A stretch of 64,000 bases of DNA, from positions 83,898,559 to 83,962,558 of the forward strand of contig CM040117.1 of the NCBI GenBank assembly GCA_022559845.1, written 5' to 3'. The notes beneath the pieces are model-generated. The model was not told the origin of the DNA, searched no databases, and was given only the letters and a program-made list of their open reading frames with translations. Positions within the stretch are counted from its first letter, which is position 1. Each line of letters opens with the position of its first letter. Below are positions 54,979 through 64,000 of the stretch, piece by piece. Position numbers and translations under genes: made by a program. Source of the stretch: Amorphophallus konjac (taxonomy: Eukaryota; Streptophyta; Magnoliopsida; Alismatales; Araceae).

Positions 54979-55712
54979 ATTGAAATCCCGTGATCAAATG
55001 GCACCCAAGAGGGGGTGAATTGGGTAACAACAAATTTTAACAAAGCCTTAACAGATTTTAGCGCGGAGGTGATTATTAATTCTAGGGCGAACAATATTAA
55101 CACAAGAACTAACATATGCACTACACTAATAAGCAAGGACAGAATTGGAGGTAAAAGATATGGATCAAACCACTCAAGAGATAGCGATTTTTATATGGTT
55201 CGGATGCAACAACGGCAACCTACGACCACCCCTCACACACCGTGAGGATCCACACACTATCTTGTAGGAAGTTACAAGATCAACACCACAAACACACACA
55301 CGTGAAGAGTATAGAACTCCCACAAAGGTGCAAGAGCACCGACACACAAGAATGGTGAAGAACAATGAGGAACTCACACACACACGGATCTGTCTAGATC
55401 CACACACACACACAAGTGATTGAAGGTTACAAGAAGATACAACTCAGCTCAAACAAGAATGGAAGAAGAAGAACATGAAATGAAAGCACAAAATAAGCTC
55501 CCCCTTAGTGAATAAAGGTGGTATAGAATGAAGCTTGCTCCCAGCTTGATTTCCACTTGATTTGGATGCAGATTTACTCTTGAAAACTTTAGCTCCTGGA
55601 TGAAGAGTTCCTCCACGGGTTATTGTTCACGGCTATAGTAATAGCTCCTTATTCCATGATAGCCTCCCCTTATTCTTCCTTGAAAGCCTTAGGGTTTTGA
55701 CCCCAATGAGAT

Positions 55713-55720
55713 CATTTATA
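55713..55720 (-). promoter_or_regulatory. TATA box, D 5' LTR
   Basis: Minus-strand TATAAATG, downstream of the palindrome cluster in element orientation. Confidence 0.5.
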
Positions 55721-55863
55721 GATCTTGGGAGGTTTAGGGACATGCCCCAGACCAGATCCACACATCCTGCCTTGATTGGGAGCAATGGGCTTGAACAAAT
55801 GGGGGAGAGAATCTCTCCTCGTGCTTGGATTGGAAAGTCAACGAAAGGGGCTTCGAAGGGTTC

Positions 55864-56036
55864 GGTCGACCGGAGGCACTGGATCGGTCGACCGGAATTT
55901 TGCAAGGTGAAGAACTTTCATTTCTAGAAATTCTGGTCGACCGGCCACTGCCCATTGGTCGACTGAAATCCTACAGGGTTGGGAGTTCTTCGTTTCTGGA
56001 AATTCTGGTCGACCGGCCCTAGGGTGTTGGTCGACC
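55864..56036. repeat. GGTCGACC palindrome cluster, D 5' LTR
   Basis: Five perfect copies plus one GGTCGACT variant, at positions matching those of the 3' LTR. Confidence 0.75.
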
Positions 56037-56319
56037 GAAATGACCCAGTCTTGTAAAATTGAATTGTTAGCCCAATGAAATACATCAAAATGACATTGGC
56101 TTTAAGTGGATGCTTGTTTCATGCAATTTGGGGTTTGTTTTGACTTAATTAACTCTGTTTGAAGACATTGATTCAAATAGAACTTTTGAGCTTTCCATAG
56201 GATATTTAAACTCAAAATTAAACCCCCTTGACTCGTGTTTTGATTCCATTGACATGGACCGAGATAAAACCTTAACTCCGAGTTTTGTTATCATCAAAAT
56301 CATTCAAGGAGAGTCAATA

Positions 56320-57184
56320 GGATCCTCCAAAAACTCGGGGAGGGCCAAACATGCCCTGTATCTCCTAGCTAAATCCAACAAGAACCTATGGGGAATCTAC
56401 CTTCCCTTGGCTTTCCTAGAGGGAACTACCCCAAGACTCTTAATACTTGAAGAAGAAGATGAACTAGCCTGATCATTAGATCCTAAAGAGGAGGGGGAAG
56501 AAGAAGTGGATACAAGAGAAGGTACAAAGGAATCTCCCTCGTCGGAGGGAAAAAGGAAGCCCGTTAACGGACCTTGAATGAGCGGCCCTTGGATCGGGGC
56601 ACACTCATTAGCAAAATAGGAGGTCTCCTCAACAGAGATGGAGAATTGAAAAGTTGGAATTTTGGCCTTTTTTTTTCTTCTTTTTCAATAATGAAACAGT
56701 GGGAAGAAGGAGTAGAAGGTGATGTGGAAATCGAAAGCTTGGAGAAAGATTGAACGAGGGAATGCCCATGCACGGGCATGATAGAAAGCTGAGAGAATTG
56801 CTCGAGGAGCAAAGGAGAAATTGATAGACTTTGAAGTAAATATGGGGAAAAGGATATCAAGACCGCGGGTGGTCTGGGAATGTTGGAGGTAAATAGCTTA
56901 TCAAGCGAACAGATAATAACTGATGGATAAATGGAATTAAGGAAAAAGAGGCCATCCCACAGCCTGTCTATAGTGAAACCATCTTCAAACGGCACGTCAG
57001 GCTCTCCTGTACCGGTGTCATTGCTGGGCAACTGCCTCTTGTCAGTGATTATAACTGGCTTTTCTATCAAGTCATGAACTTGTGGCGGCCATTCCAGATC
57101 AGTAGGCATAAATAGTCGGCTCAGAGAAATAGCAATATGATCCATATCAAACCACCTATACCATTCACATTCTGGGTCACCCAT
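56320..57184 (-). pseudogene. Element C: region between G-patch and RT
   Basis: A frame from MGDPECEWYRWFDM (57184) to a stop at 56564 matches the tail of the element B protease ORF (MGDPECDWYRWFDMNDITIS). From 56563 to the D insertion point the linker continues (ARRYRACLALPEF). The stop falls at almost the same site as in element B. Confidence 0.7.
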
Positions 57185-57318
57185 CTTCCTTCATTTGAGT
57201 GGTCTTAATGACTCCAAGGCTTTATAGGTAACTTGTGGTGCTAAGTGATGACAAATTGGCGCACATGCACATCTTGATAATCCAAGAATGAAGTAATCAC
57301 AGTAGTTTGCTCGTCATC

Positions 57319-57627
57319 CTACTGAGTGGGCCCCTTCACAAAGTGAGTATATAAAGACCATGTAAGTTGTCGTCTGTTTGTTTTTAAAGTAGAAGTCATG
57401 GTGGCCCATGGCTCTTCATCATCTTTATCACATTTTTCTTTGCCCGGCCATTTGTATCCTAGCCCGCCACGAGGCATCAACTTGCAATTCTTGATAGGCT
57501 TTACTCTGCCCTGGAGGTTAACACCCAGGCCTTTGCCAGATCTGTACCCCATTCTCATCAGAATGTTCCACCACGGGGTATTTATCATATTCATCTTTTT
57601 CTTCCCCTTGGAGGGTTGAGGCGACAT
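57319..57627 (-). pseudogene. Element C: G-patch segment
   Basis: WNILMRMGYRSGKGLGVNLQ and RGGLGYKWPG match the element B G-patch region. Separated by frame breaks from the protease (57661) and the following block (57184). Confidence 0.7.
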
Positions 57628-57660
57628 TAAAGATGATGCAGGGGTTGAGGCTGGTTGCCT

Positions 57661-59003
57661 TCAGAAACCATGCCGCGGATCGGCAAAATCTAACACTGAT
57701 AACAGAGGCCTATTAGATGGCCATATGGAAGGTACTGACTTTACTGAGTGTATATCGTCTGACGGCAGAATGGGCATGCTAGTGACTTTGATGATGCGCC
57801 CATTATGTGGGAACTTTATGCATTGATGATTTGTGGAGGGAACGAGATCAAGCTCCTGAATATATGGGCGGCCCAAAATACCATTGAAAGTTGGATCCAT
57901 GTCTAGAATGTGGAAATCTGTTGTAATCAACACAGGACCCAGCCCAACTTTTAAGGTAATCATGCCCAGTGGAGGCTTCTTTGTATTATCATAGGCGGTA
58001 ATTGTAATAGTAGATGGCCGAATCTGACTGTCCGGAATGCCAGACATTTTTAAAGTGCTGGGAGGCAGCACATTGATAGATGCTCTTGTATCCACCAAGC
58101 ATTGCTTAACAGGTACTTCATTAATATTAACAGTGATACACAGGGCATACTTCCTATCTGGCTTCGGAGCTAATTCATGCTCATGAAAAACAATGGTTGG
58201 TTGGTCACTTGCCGGAGTCAGGACTGAAGTAATTTGTTCAGTAGGGAGGTCCTCATTGACCATTAACTTCTGTAGATATTCCTTCAAGGCTTGTTGATAA
58301 ACGGTGGATCTTTTAATCAATTCTAAAATAGAAATCCTGGCCGAGGTTTTGTCTAGATGTTTTAGCAAGTCATACTGAGTGCCCGGTATGGATTCCTGCT
58401 CTTGCTCTTGTTCCTTATTCCCTTGTGCAGGCTCTGGCTCCCGTTGTGGAAACACACGGTGGAAAATTCGTCCACTACGGAGCACCATAGTTTGTGACGT
58501 CCGTGCCTCTGTCGGGTTTTGTGGAGGATTGGTGGATGTGGAAGGGATATCGTGGTTAACAGATGGTGGAGGTGGTACGACCGAATTAGGAACCCTTATG
58601 AGGGGCCGCATCGGCTGAAGGCCTGTGGATGTTAAGAGGGTAGATATGGGAGCAGTACTAGCAGGAGTAGATGATGTCTGGGTGATTGGAAATGGTGTAG
58701 GCCAGACAAGGAGGGGCCTAGACGGAGGATTTGTGATAGTCATGGTGGGTGCTGGTGTAGGTTGGAATGCGGGAGTCCTCACAGGCGGAGGGTTAGTGGT
58801 GGTGGGTCGAGGAATGGATGAGGGTGCGGGGCGAATGAGGAGTGGCTTGGACAGTAAAAGATTGGTAGAAGGAGAAGGGGTTTGTTGTGGAGCAAGAGGT
58901 AGTGGAGTACGGATAAGGAGAGGCCTAGGTGGCAAGGGGTTGGCAGTGCTTGTAGGGTTGGTGGTGCGCAAGAAGGGATGAGAAGGTTTAGGAAAAGGTG
59001 TTG
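57661..59003 (-). pseudogene. Element C: Pro-rich gag end and protease, minus strand
   Basis: One frame covers the Pro/Ser/Thr-rich gag tail, the basic motif LRSGRIFHRVFPQRE, then protease. The active site reads LVDTRASINVLP, with Arg for the invariant Gly, so it is probably inactive. ILGRPYI is kept. The frame is open across the gag-protease junction that is shifted in B. It is cut at 59003 by element E, and its first codons as an ORF (to 59184) belong to the E LTR. The rest of gag lies outside the window. Confidence 0.75.
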
Positions 59004-61300
59004 TGATGTGACACAACCTCGGACCTAATGCAAGCAAGCACAATCGCAATCTAAATGGGCCAATTTGGGCCGCCGCTCTCTCGTCGCTCACCCAAGGCCG
59101 GGGTAACTTGGCAATGCCAAGGTGAGGTTGAGGGGTTGGGCCCTTGCTGGTAGAGGGCCAGCAAGGCCAAGATTTGATTCCCAATGGATTTGGAAGCCCA
59201 ATTCAACGGGGCCGACGTAGTGCCGAAGGCACCGGTTGCACTCTTCCCACGGTGATCACTGAAGGCAATGGGGCTTGAGGATCGGGCTCTCACTCGCATA
59301 ACCAGCGGAATTAGAACTAATATTGAAAGACAAGCACTAAGTGGAGTGAAGGTTTGATCACTTACTCGACCGGTTTGAAGAAACCGGTCCCGGTCGGAGT
59401 CGAGGGCGAGCGGGGAGGCGAGTGGATCCCCACATGCCGCGGCGGTGTCGCTTGACCTGCCCAAACAAATTACACCACTACACCTCTCGCAGGAGTGGGA
59501 ACTTGGGATGGGGGTTAATGATATTACATCAATACTACCTCCACGCAGGGAGGGGCCTTCATCCGGCCAAGCGGGGTGGGGAAACCAAAGCAAAGAACGA
59601 GGAACAAGGGTGGATGCCGAATCTGCCAGCTGTCTGCGAACCAGGATAGAAGGTCGGTGTTGCTGTTGTAGATCTTGCTCAAGAATATCGCTGATGGCGA
59701 GACTGGCGGCGAAATCTTTGTAACAGGAAGGGGAATGCCTCAGAATTTTTGTAAATTCTTCTGGAGTCGCTGCAGGTCGGGGCAGGAGCTTGAACAGGGC
59801 CTCTGTTTCTTGGACTAGCAGGGGCAGGTCACCAACAGTAGGATGCAGAGGCTGTCCTAGCCGCTCCTGAACTCCAAATTTGATGCCGTCAGCGCCGTTA
59901 GAACCGTGGGTTAGTCCCCTTTGCAGAAAAAGAAACGGGGATGCCAGAAGAGAATGGAGACAATCTGTGGAGCCAGAAGAGTGAGGAGGGATCGATGCAG
60001 ACTGGGGAAGGTAGAGCCGCACGACCGTGGAAGAAAATTGGTAACTTCTGTTCCCGGATTTTGAATGGGCTTCCGCTTCTTGATTCTGAAAGTAGACAGG
60101 GCGATGAAGAACTTTTAAGAAGAACTTGAGGACTGATTCCATCGGGGTTCGTCGTGGCAGAGCTTCGAATCTGGCTCAGGTCCTCAGCCAAGGCAGAACC
60201 ACGCAGCTGTGGGATAATGGACCTCCTGGACGACTCGGAGATCGGAAGAAGACGAAACCACTTCGGTTGCGAAGGAGACTAGCAGACGCTTCCGAAGATG
60301 GCTCTTGGGTCTTCAAACTCATCCGGAGGAGGTCGTGGTGGCCACTGCAAGTTGCTGGTCTGCTGTAGATCTTCAGTTGAGAGCTGTAGGTTGATGATGA
60401 TGGGGGGGAATGGGGTATATGGGAGGAGAAATGGGGGTGGATGAGTGTGGGGAAAGCCCGGGCTGCGAGGGGGTCTAGGACGAGGTGTTCTAAGGTGGGG
60501 GAAGAGAAGAATGGGGTCTGGAAGGGGGTCTAACAGGTGGTGGGAGGAGGAGCTACGAATTTGGGAAGGTGGGTGAGAGGAGAAAGTGAGGGGGGGGGGC
60601 ACAAGTGAGTGGAGGGAAGGGTGGATTTCAAATTTGAAATGGCCTTGAAAGTTGTGGGGTTGTGTGGGGAAGGGGTTGATTGTGTTGGAATGGGAAAAGT
60701 GGTGTTGGAATGTGGAAGATGGTGTTGGAATGGTGAGGGATCTTCTTGGGACTAGGGGGGTGGAGTAATGGAGGCCATGGGGAAGTGGAGGGCTTTAATG
60801 ATGGTAGGTGGGGGTTGAGGTGGTTGGGAAGGGAGGAGAGAGAAGAAAATTCGAAATTGGGTGTTGAGGAGAGAGAAAGTGGAGTAAAAAAAGAGGGATT
60901 AAGAGAGGGAAGAGTGGAGAATCTCTCCCCTAGGGTTTCTCACCCAAAGAATGTTGGAATCACTCCACTAAACTAAGCTTTGGACTCTCAAATGACATTT
61001 TTTTCATTGATTGATTCATTCCCTCCAAATGAAGGAAATGGGGCCCTATATATAGGAAACCCACATTTTACAATAAGACCCTGACAAAAGACTCAATGAC
61101 AAATAACCGAAGGGGTAGGGGGGCTTATTGGGCAAAGCTTGTAGAATTGGGCCCAATTAGCACATTACATCATCTAATGACACACTAACTTAGGAAAATA
61201 AATGCAAGACCTAGAGACATGACTCTAATAAAATGAAAATTACATCAAATGACTCAAGTAAAATTACATAGGACTCAAAATTAAATGACTAAACCATGCC
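59004..61300 (-). repeat. 3' LTR of element E (right edge approximate)
   Basis: Starts TGATGTGACACAACC. A minus-strand TATA at 61044-61056 leaves a long R/U5 of about 2 kb. The 363-codon minus frame at 59051-60142 has no recognised domain and is probably fortuitous. G-rich tracts lie at 60390-60960. Confidence 0.6.
61044..61056 (-). promoter_or_regulatory. TATA box, element E LTR
   Basis: Minus-strand CCTATATATAGGG with GC-rich downstream sequence, as in plant LTR promoters. Confidence 0.55.
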
Positions 61301-63719
61301 GGATGCAACCGGGGCGAGGAGACGAGCTATGAATGTGGGCATGGAAGGTGATGTCCACATCATACTCCCGGGGTGCGGAGAACTCGACTCCGTCGAGTAA
61401 GTATCCTTCCCTCCTTGGAAGGTGTAGAAGTGGTACTGCCTTCAAGTCTTCCGAACGAGACCGATCCATCCACCTGCCGAGATAGCGCTCATATACCTTG
61501 CTCCGAGTGGTAGTGACTTGTTCATCCAATATTTGTTCAATTTATTCATGCTGGACTCTCTTGGTTGGTGGTTTATCATCATGGTTGGGTGGTCTCTCAA
61601 GGGAAGAAGTAGGCTCAATCTCCTCACTAGGTACCACCGTGGGTCCCTTATATGGCACTAGGTCGGCAACAATGAATGTGGGACTTATTCCATACTCCTT
61701 AGGGAGATCTAACTCGTAGGCAATTACACCTATGCGTCTCAAGACCTGGAAGGGACCAGCCCCACGTGGCCTCAGTTTAGAGTTGGCTCCCGGGGAGAGC
61801 CTCTTCATCCTTACCATCACAAAGTCAACCACTTGGAATTCTTGGTGATGTCGATGAGAGTCGGCCAGCCTTTTATAAGCCTCATTCTTTTTGTTGATGT
61901 GCTTGCAAAGGTTTTCATGCAATTTTATGAATACTATCCTTTTAGTGGTTAGGGGTGGACTTGGACAACCATAGATGGACCTATCATGCCATGATGTCAT
62001 ATGGACCATGATGAACCTTGGTGGGCCGGTGCAACCATATGTGGACTTATCGTGTAATGTTGTCATGTAGACTTTTGTGGGCCTAGGTGGGCCGGGGCAA
62101 CCATATGTGAACCTATCATGCAAAGTGGTGATGAATGTCGGGGGACTCGGACATCCGTAGATGCTTTTGTCATGCTTAAGACCTATGATGAATGAAGGTG
62201 GACCATGACATCCGAATATAGACCACTCATACTTTCTACTTGACATGTGGGTGATATGAATGAAAGGACCCAACATAGTGTTCATGCCAAGGGGTGTGGT
62301 AAGCCTAGACACATGCATGCCTTTCCCAAAGGTGACTTCCATGTGTAGAGGTGTGGGACAACCTTTGAACTCCAATTGGAAAGGATCGAATGGATCTAAG
62401 AAGGTGGTTATCATGGGGTGGGGCACCACCTTATTACCTAGGGATATATGGTCCAAGGTTATGGCTCCCAAGGTGCATCCCGGGTCATGGATGAGGTGGG
62501 TTTGGTCCAATATGGTGGGTGAGGGTAGGCAAGGGTGGGTGGTTGGTAAGATGGTTGGGTCATATGAGTTCCTTGACTCCCATTGGAAGGGATCATATGG
62601 ATCATAAAATAGGTCACTTAGGGGGAGGAACTCCATGTCCTCAAGATCCTTAAAAGGTGCTAAGTCCTCCTTCCCTATGATAGTTGGGCCAATGTTCTTG
62701 ACAAGTGGGTCGGCCATGAGTGGAGGGCTTGGATTTCTACCCGAGATAAGAAGATCTAAATTGAGGAGAAAGTTGGGCTCATCCGGTGTAGGGAGGAATA
62801 GAAGGAGGTCGCTAGTGTAGCAACCATTGGTGCAAACCGAGGTGATAGACCCAATGCATAGGTGTAGGAGGCTAAGGCTCCTAGGTTGTTCGGCCATAGG
62901 AGTCAACATGCTAGTGAACTCAATTTGCCATGTTAAGTCCCTAAGAAAATCCTCTAAGGTCTCCACTTGATAGGATGCTTGGATTGTGGTGTGATAGGAG
63001 AAGATGGGCACGAGGGGAAAATTTTGTTCTATGGGAGGGCAAACATGGGTCGAGGTCTCTCTAATTAGGCTCTTCCTTAGCCACCTAACAAGGGACTCTT
63101 CTAAGATGAATTTGGCCTTATCTAGAGGGGGTGGTGTAGGGTGAAGATCCTTGTGCGAGGCTTCCTCTTCAATTGGGACATGGGTGCTCTCTATGGAGGG
63201 GATAGGTTCCCGAGGGATATTTGTCTTCATGTGGCAAAGCGGGTGGACTACTTCTTCCAAAACTAATGGAGTGGGAAGGTTCTTTGATGGTGGGGTGATG
63301 ATGGCCAGAGTATGGTACACCTGGGGTGGTGAACGAGGGTGGGATTCCCGCGGGTGGGAGAATAAAAGGTTATTGAATTTAAAGGTTCCCGAAAGGTGTG
63401 GCGGACGCACAAGGCAAGTCCGACGTGTTGGGTCGATGTTGGCATTCCTTTCATCTAACCATTTCTTACCTAGGATTATACATGGACCTGCCAATATTCC
63501 CTTTTGACACCAAGCCCCATCCAAATACTTAATCTTCCCGAACCATTTATGGAATTCAATAAAGACTTGGTCTCCATTGTGCACAATTTGTCCGGTCCTA
63601 CTAAGAGAGGTAACGATATCGGGGGACACCCAATTTTCAGATTCTAGGTCAATGAAATCAATTTCTACGGGCTTTCCATTAGGTAAGCATGCATGGGATA
63701 TGATTGGGAGAGGAGCCAT
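61281..63719 (-). CDS. Element E ORF: novel N-part, YGCPGPP repeats, integrase C-end; chromodomain after a stop
   Basis: From ATG at 63719 the frame is open for ~725 codons to TAA at 61542-61544. N-part: LPNGKPVEIDFIDLESENWV, FIEFHKWFGKIKYLDGAWCQ, CIILGKKWLDERN, with no family recognised. Middle: Pro/Leu-rich with DPYDPFQWE and DPFDPFQLE, then five repeats of the type LHDKSIYGCPSPP (about 62225-61960). C-part: EFQVVDFVMVRMKRLSPG, KLRPRGAGPFQVLRRIGV and SPTFIVADLVPYKGP, the C-terminal region of plant chromovirus integrase. Directly after the TAA, in the same frame, a chromodomain-like segment (EQILDEQVTTTRSKVYERYL) continues to 61281. No RT, RNase H or integrase catalytic core. Probably a fusion created by internal deletion and later expansion; function unknown. 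Confidence 0.6.
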
Positions 63720-63824
63720 GTGACCCAAGACTCAATGTTAACAATGATGGGTTGACAATGCACGGTTCGGACAAGAATGCAAGCATGCCCTAGGACTTGA
63801 CTTGTAGAGACAAGTCAAAGACTT

Positions 63825-63836
63825 GCTCTGATACCA
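63825..63836 (-). other. Primer binding site (tRNA-iMet), element E
   Basis: Minus-strand TGGTATCAGAGC, two bases from the LTR. Confidence 0.85.
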
Positions 63837-63838
63837 CT

Positions 63839-64000
63839 TGATGTGACACAACCTCGGACCTAATGCAAGCAAGCACAATCGCAATCTAAATGGGCCAATT
63901 TGGGCTGCCGCTCTCTCGTCGCTCACTCAAGCCCGGGGTAACTTGGCAATGCCATGGTGAGGTTGAGGGGTTGGGCCCTTGCTGGTAGAGGGCCAGCAAG
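63839..64000 (-). repeat. 5' LTR of element E (start only)
   Basis: Begins TGATGTGACACAACCTCGGA and matches 59004-59165 almost completely, as far as the window end. Confidence 0.85.

Larger units (their letters stand above)
45930..56319 (-). mobile_element. Element D: full-length decayed Ty1/copia SIRE-like retrotransposon, TSD GGATC
   Basis: LTRs at 45930-47283 and 54981-56319. GGATC is duplicated at 45925-45929 and 56320-56324 and interrupts element C. On the minus strand: 5' LTR (right), iMet primer site, gag, protease, integrase, RT, RNase H, an extra ORF downstream of pol, polypurine tract, 3' LTR (left). The order INT before RT defines Ty1/copia. The extra ORF and long spacer after RNase H, together with the purine tract, point to the SIRE/Maximus lineage. 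Every coding domain has at least one stop or shift. Confidence 0.9.
54981..56319 (-). repeat. 5' LTR of element D
   Basis: Matches the other LTR along its length. The outer end reads TA instead of CA on the plus strand, a point change. GGTCGACC boxes lie at 55864, 55886, 55935, 56007 and 56029, with a one-base variant at 55957. TATAAATG is at 55713-55720 (minus). Confidence 0.9.
59004..64000 (-). mobile_element. Element E: compact chromovirus derivative, minus strand, incomplete at window end
   Basis: Left (3') LTR from TGATGTGACAC at 59004 to about 61300; internal ORF 63719-61542; iMet primer site at 63825-63836; right (5') LTR from 63839, running off the window. The LTR starts match base for base over the visible overlap apart from a few changes. 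Integrase C-terminal and chromodomain sequences show gypsy/chromovirus origin. Protease, RT, RNase H and the integrase core are missing, so it is non-autonomous. It is inserted in element C; TGTTG (58999-59003) would be the target duplication. Confidence 0.75.

Noticed and set aside
59051..60142. 363-codon minus frame in the element E LTR
   Set aside because: Lies in R/U5 of the LTR with no recognised domain and no sign of a separate promoter or of protein-like conservation.
1..64000. Bacterial-type features (operons, ribosome binding sites, CRISPR, IS elements)
   Set aside because: All evidence points to plant nuclear DNA: LTR retrotransposons, spliceosomal introns, iMet primer sites.

Overview
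The window is repeat-dominated nuclear DNA from a flowering plant. The evidence is nested LTR retrotransposons of plant-specific lineages (Ty3/gypsy Tat and chromovirus, Ty1/copia SIRE-like), tRNA-iMet primer sites, GT-AG introns with plant-type splice sites, and a glycine-rich cell-wall-type protein remnant. The species cannot be told from the sequence. No tRNA, rRNA or CRISPR was seen. Only one host-type reading frame (7.0-8.1 kb, minus strand) looks possibly genic.

Layout. 1-8.7 kb is accessory host DNA: an AT-rich ~47-bp minisatellite split by a solo LTR with a clean 5-bp target duplication (2426-4157), a frame-broken glycine-rich protein pseudogene (4946-5937) with a short solo LTR just upstream of it, and a minus-strand ORF with a PNRC-type motif. 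8.7-12.3 kb is the 3' end of a minus-strand copia element (F); the U3 of its LTR carries about 45 copies of a short motif. 12.3-25.3 kb is gypsy element A, which has a very long LTR, a 1118-codon ORF of unknown type where PR-RT-RNase H should be, and an intact integrase. 23.95-45.0 kb is gypsy element B of the same superfamily branch. B has a decayed gag-pol but carries two spliced genes in antisense. The LTR at 23951-25336 serves as the 3' LTR of A and the 5' LTR of B. 45.0-59.0 kb is a third gypsy element (C, minus strand), interrupted by a full-length decayed copia element (D, 45930-56319, TSD GGATC) and by a compact chromovirus derivative (E, 59004 to beyond the window end).

Most notable system. 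Element B combines an uninterrupted 8-exon antisense gene (36480-40075, plant-mobile-domain type, 800 codons, every intron phase 0), a second spliced antisense gene (40732-42166), and about 57 copies of a short dyad, ACGCCCT-N5-8-AGGGCGT. The dyad is found only in the element's non-coding parts: LTRs, leader, spacers, one intron and the regions upstream of both antisense genes. This layout resembles, by analogy only, transposons that encode a factor recognising motifs spread through their own non-coding DNA. Elements F, D and A carry their own unrelated arrays of short, mostly palindromic motifs.
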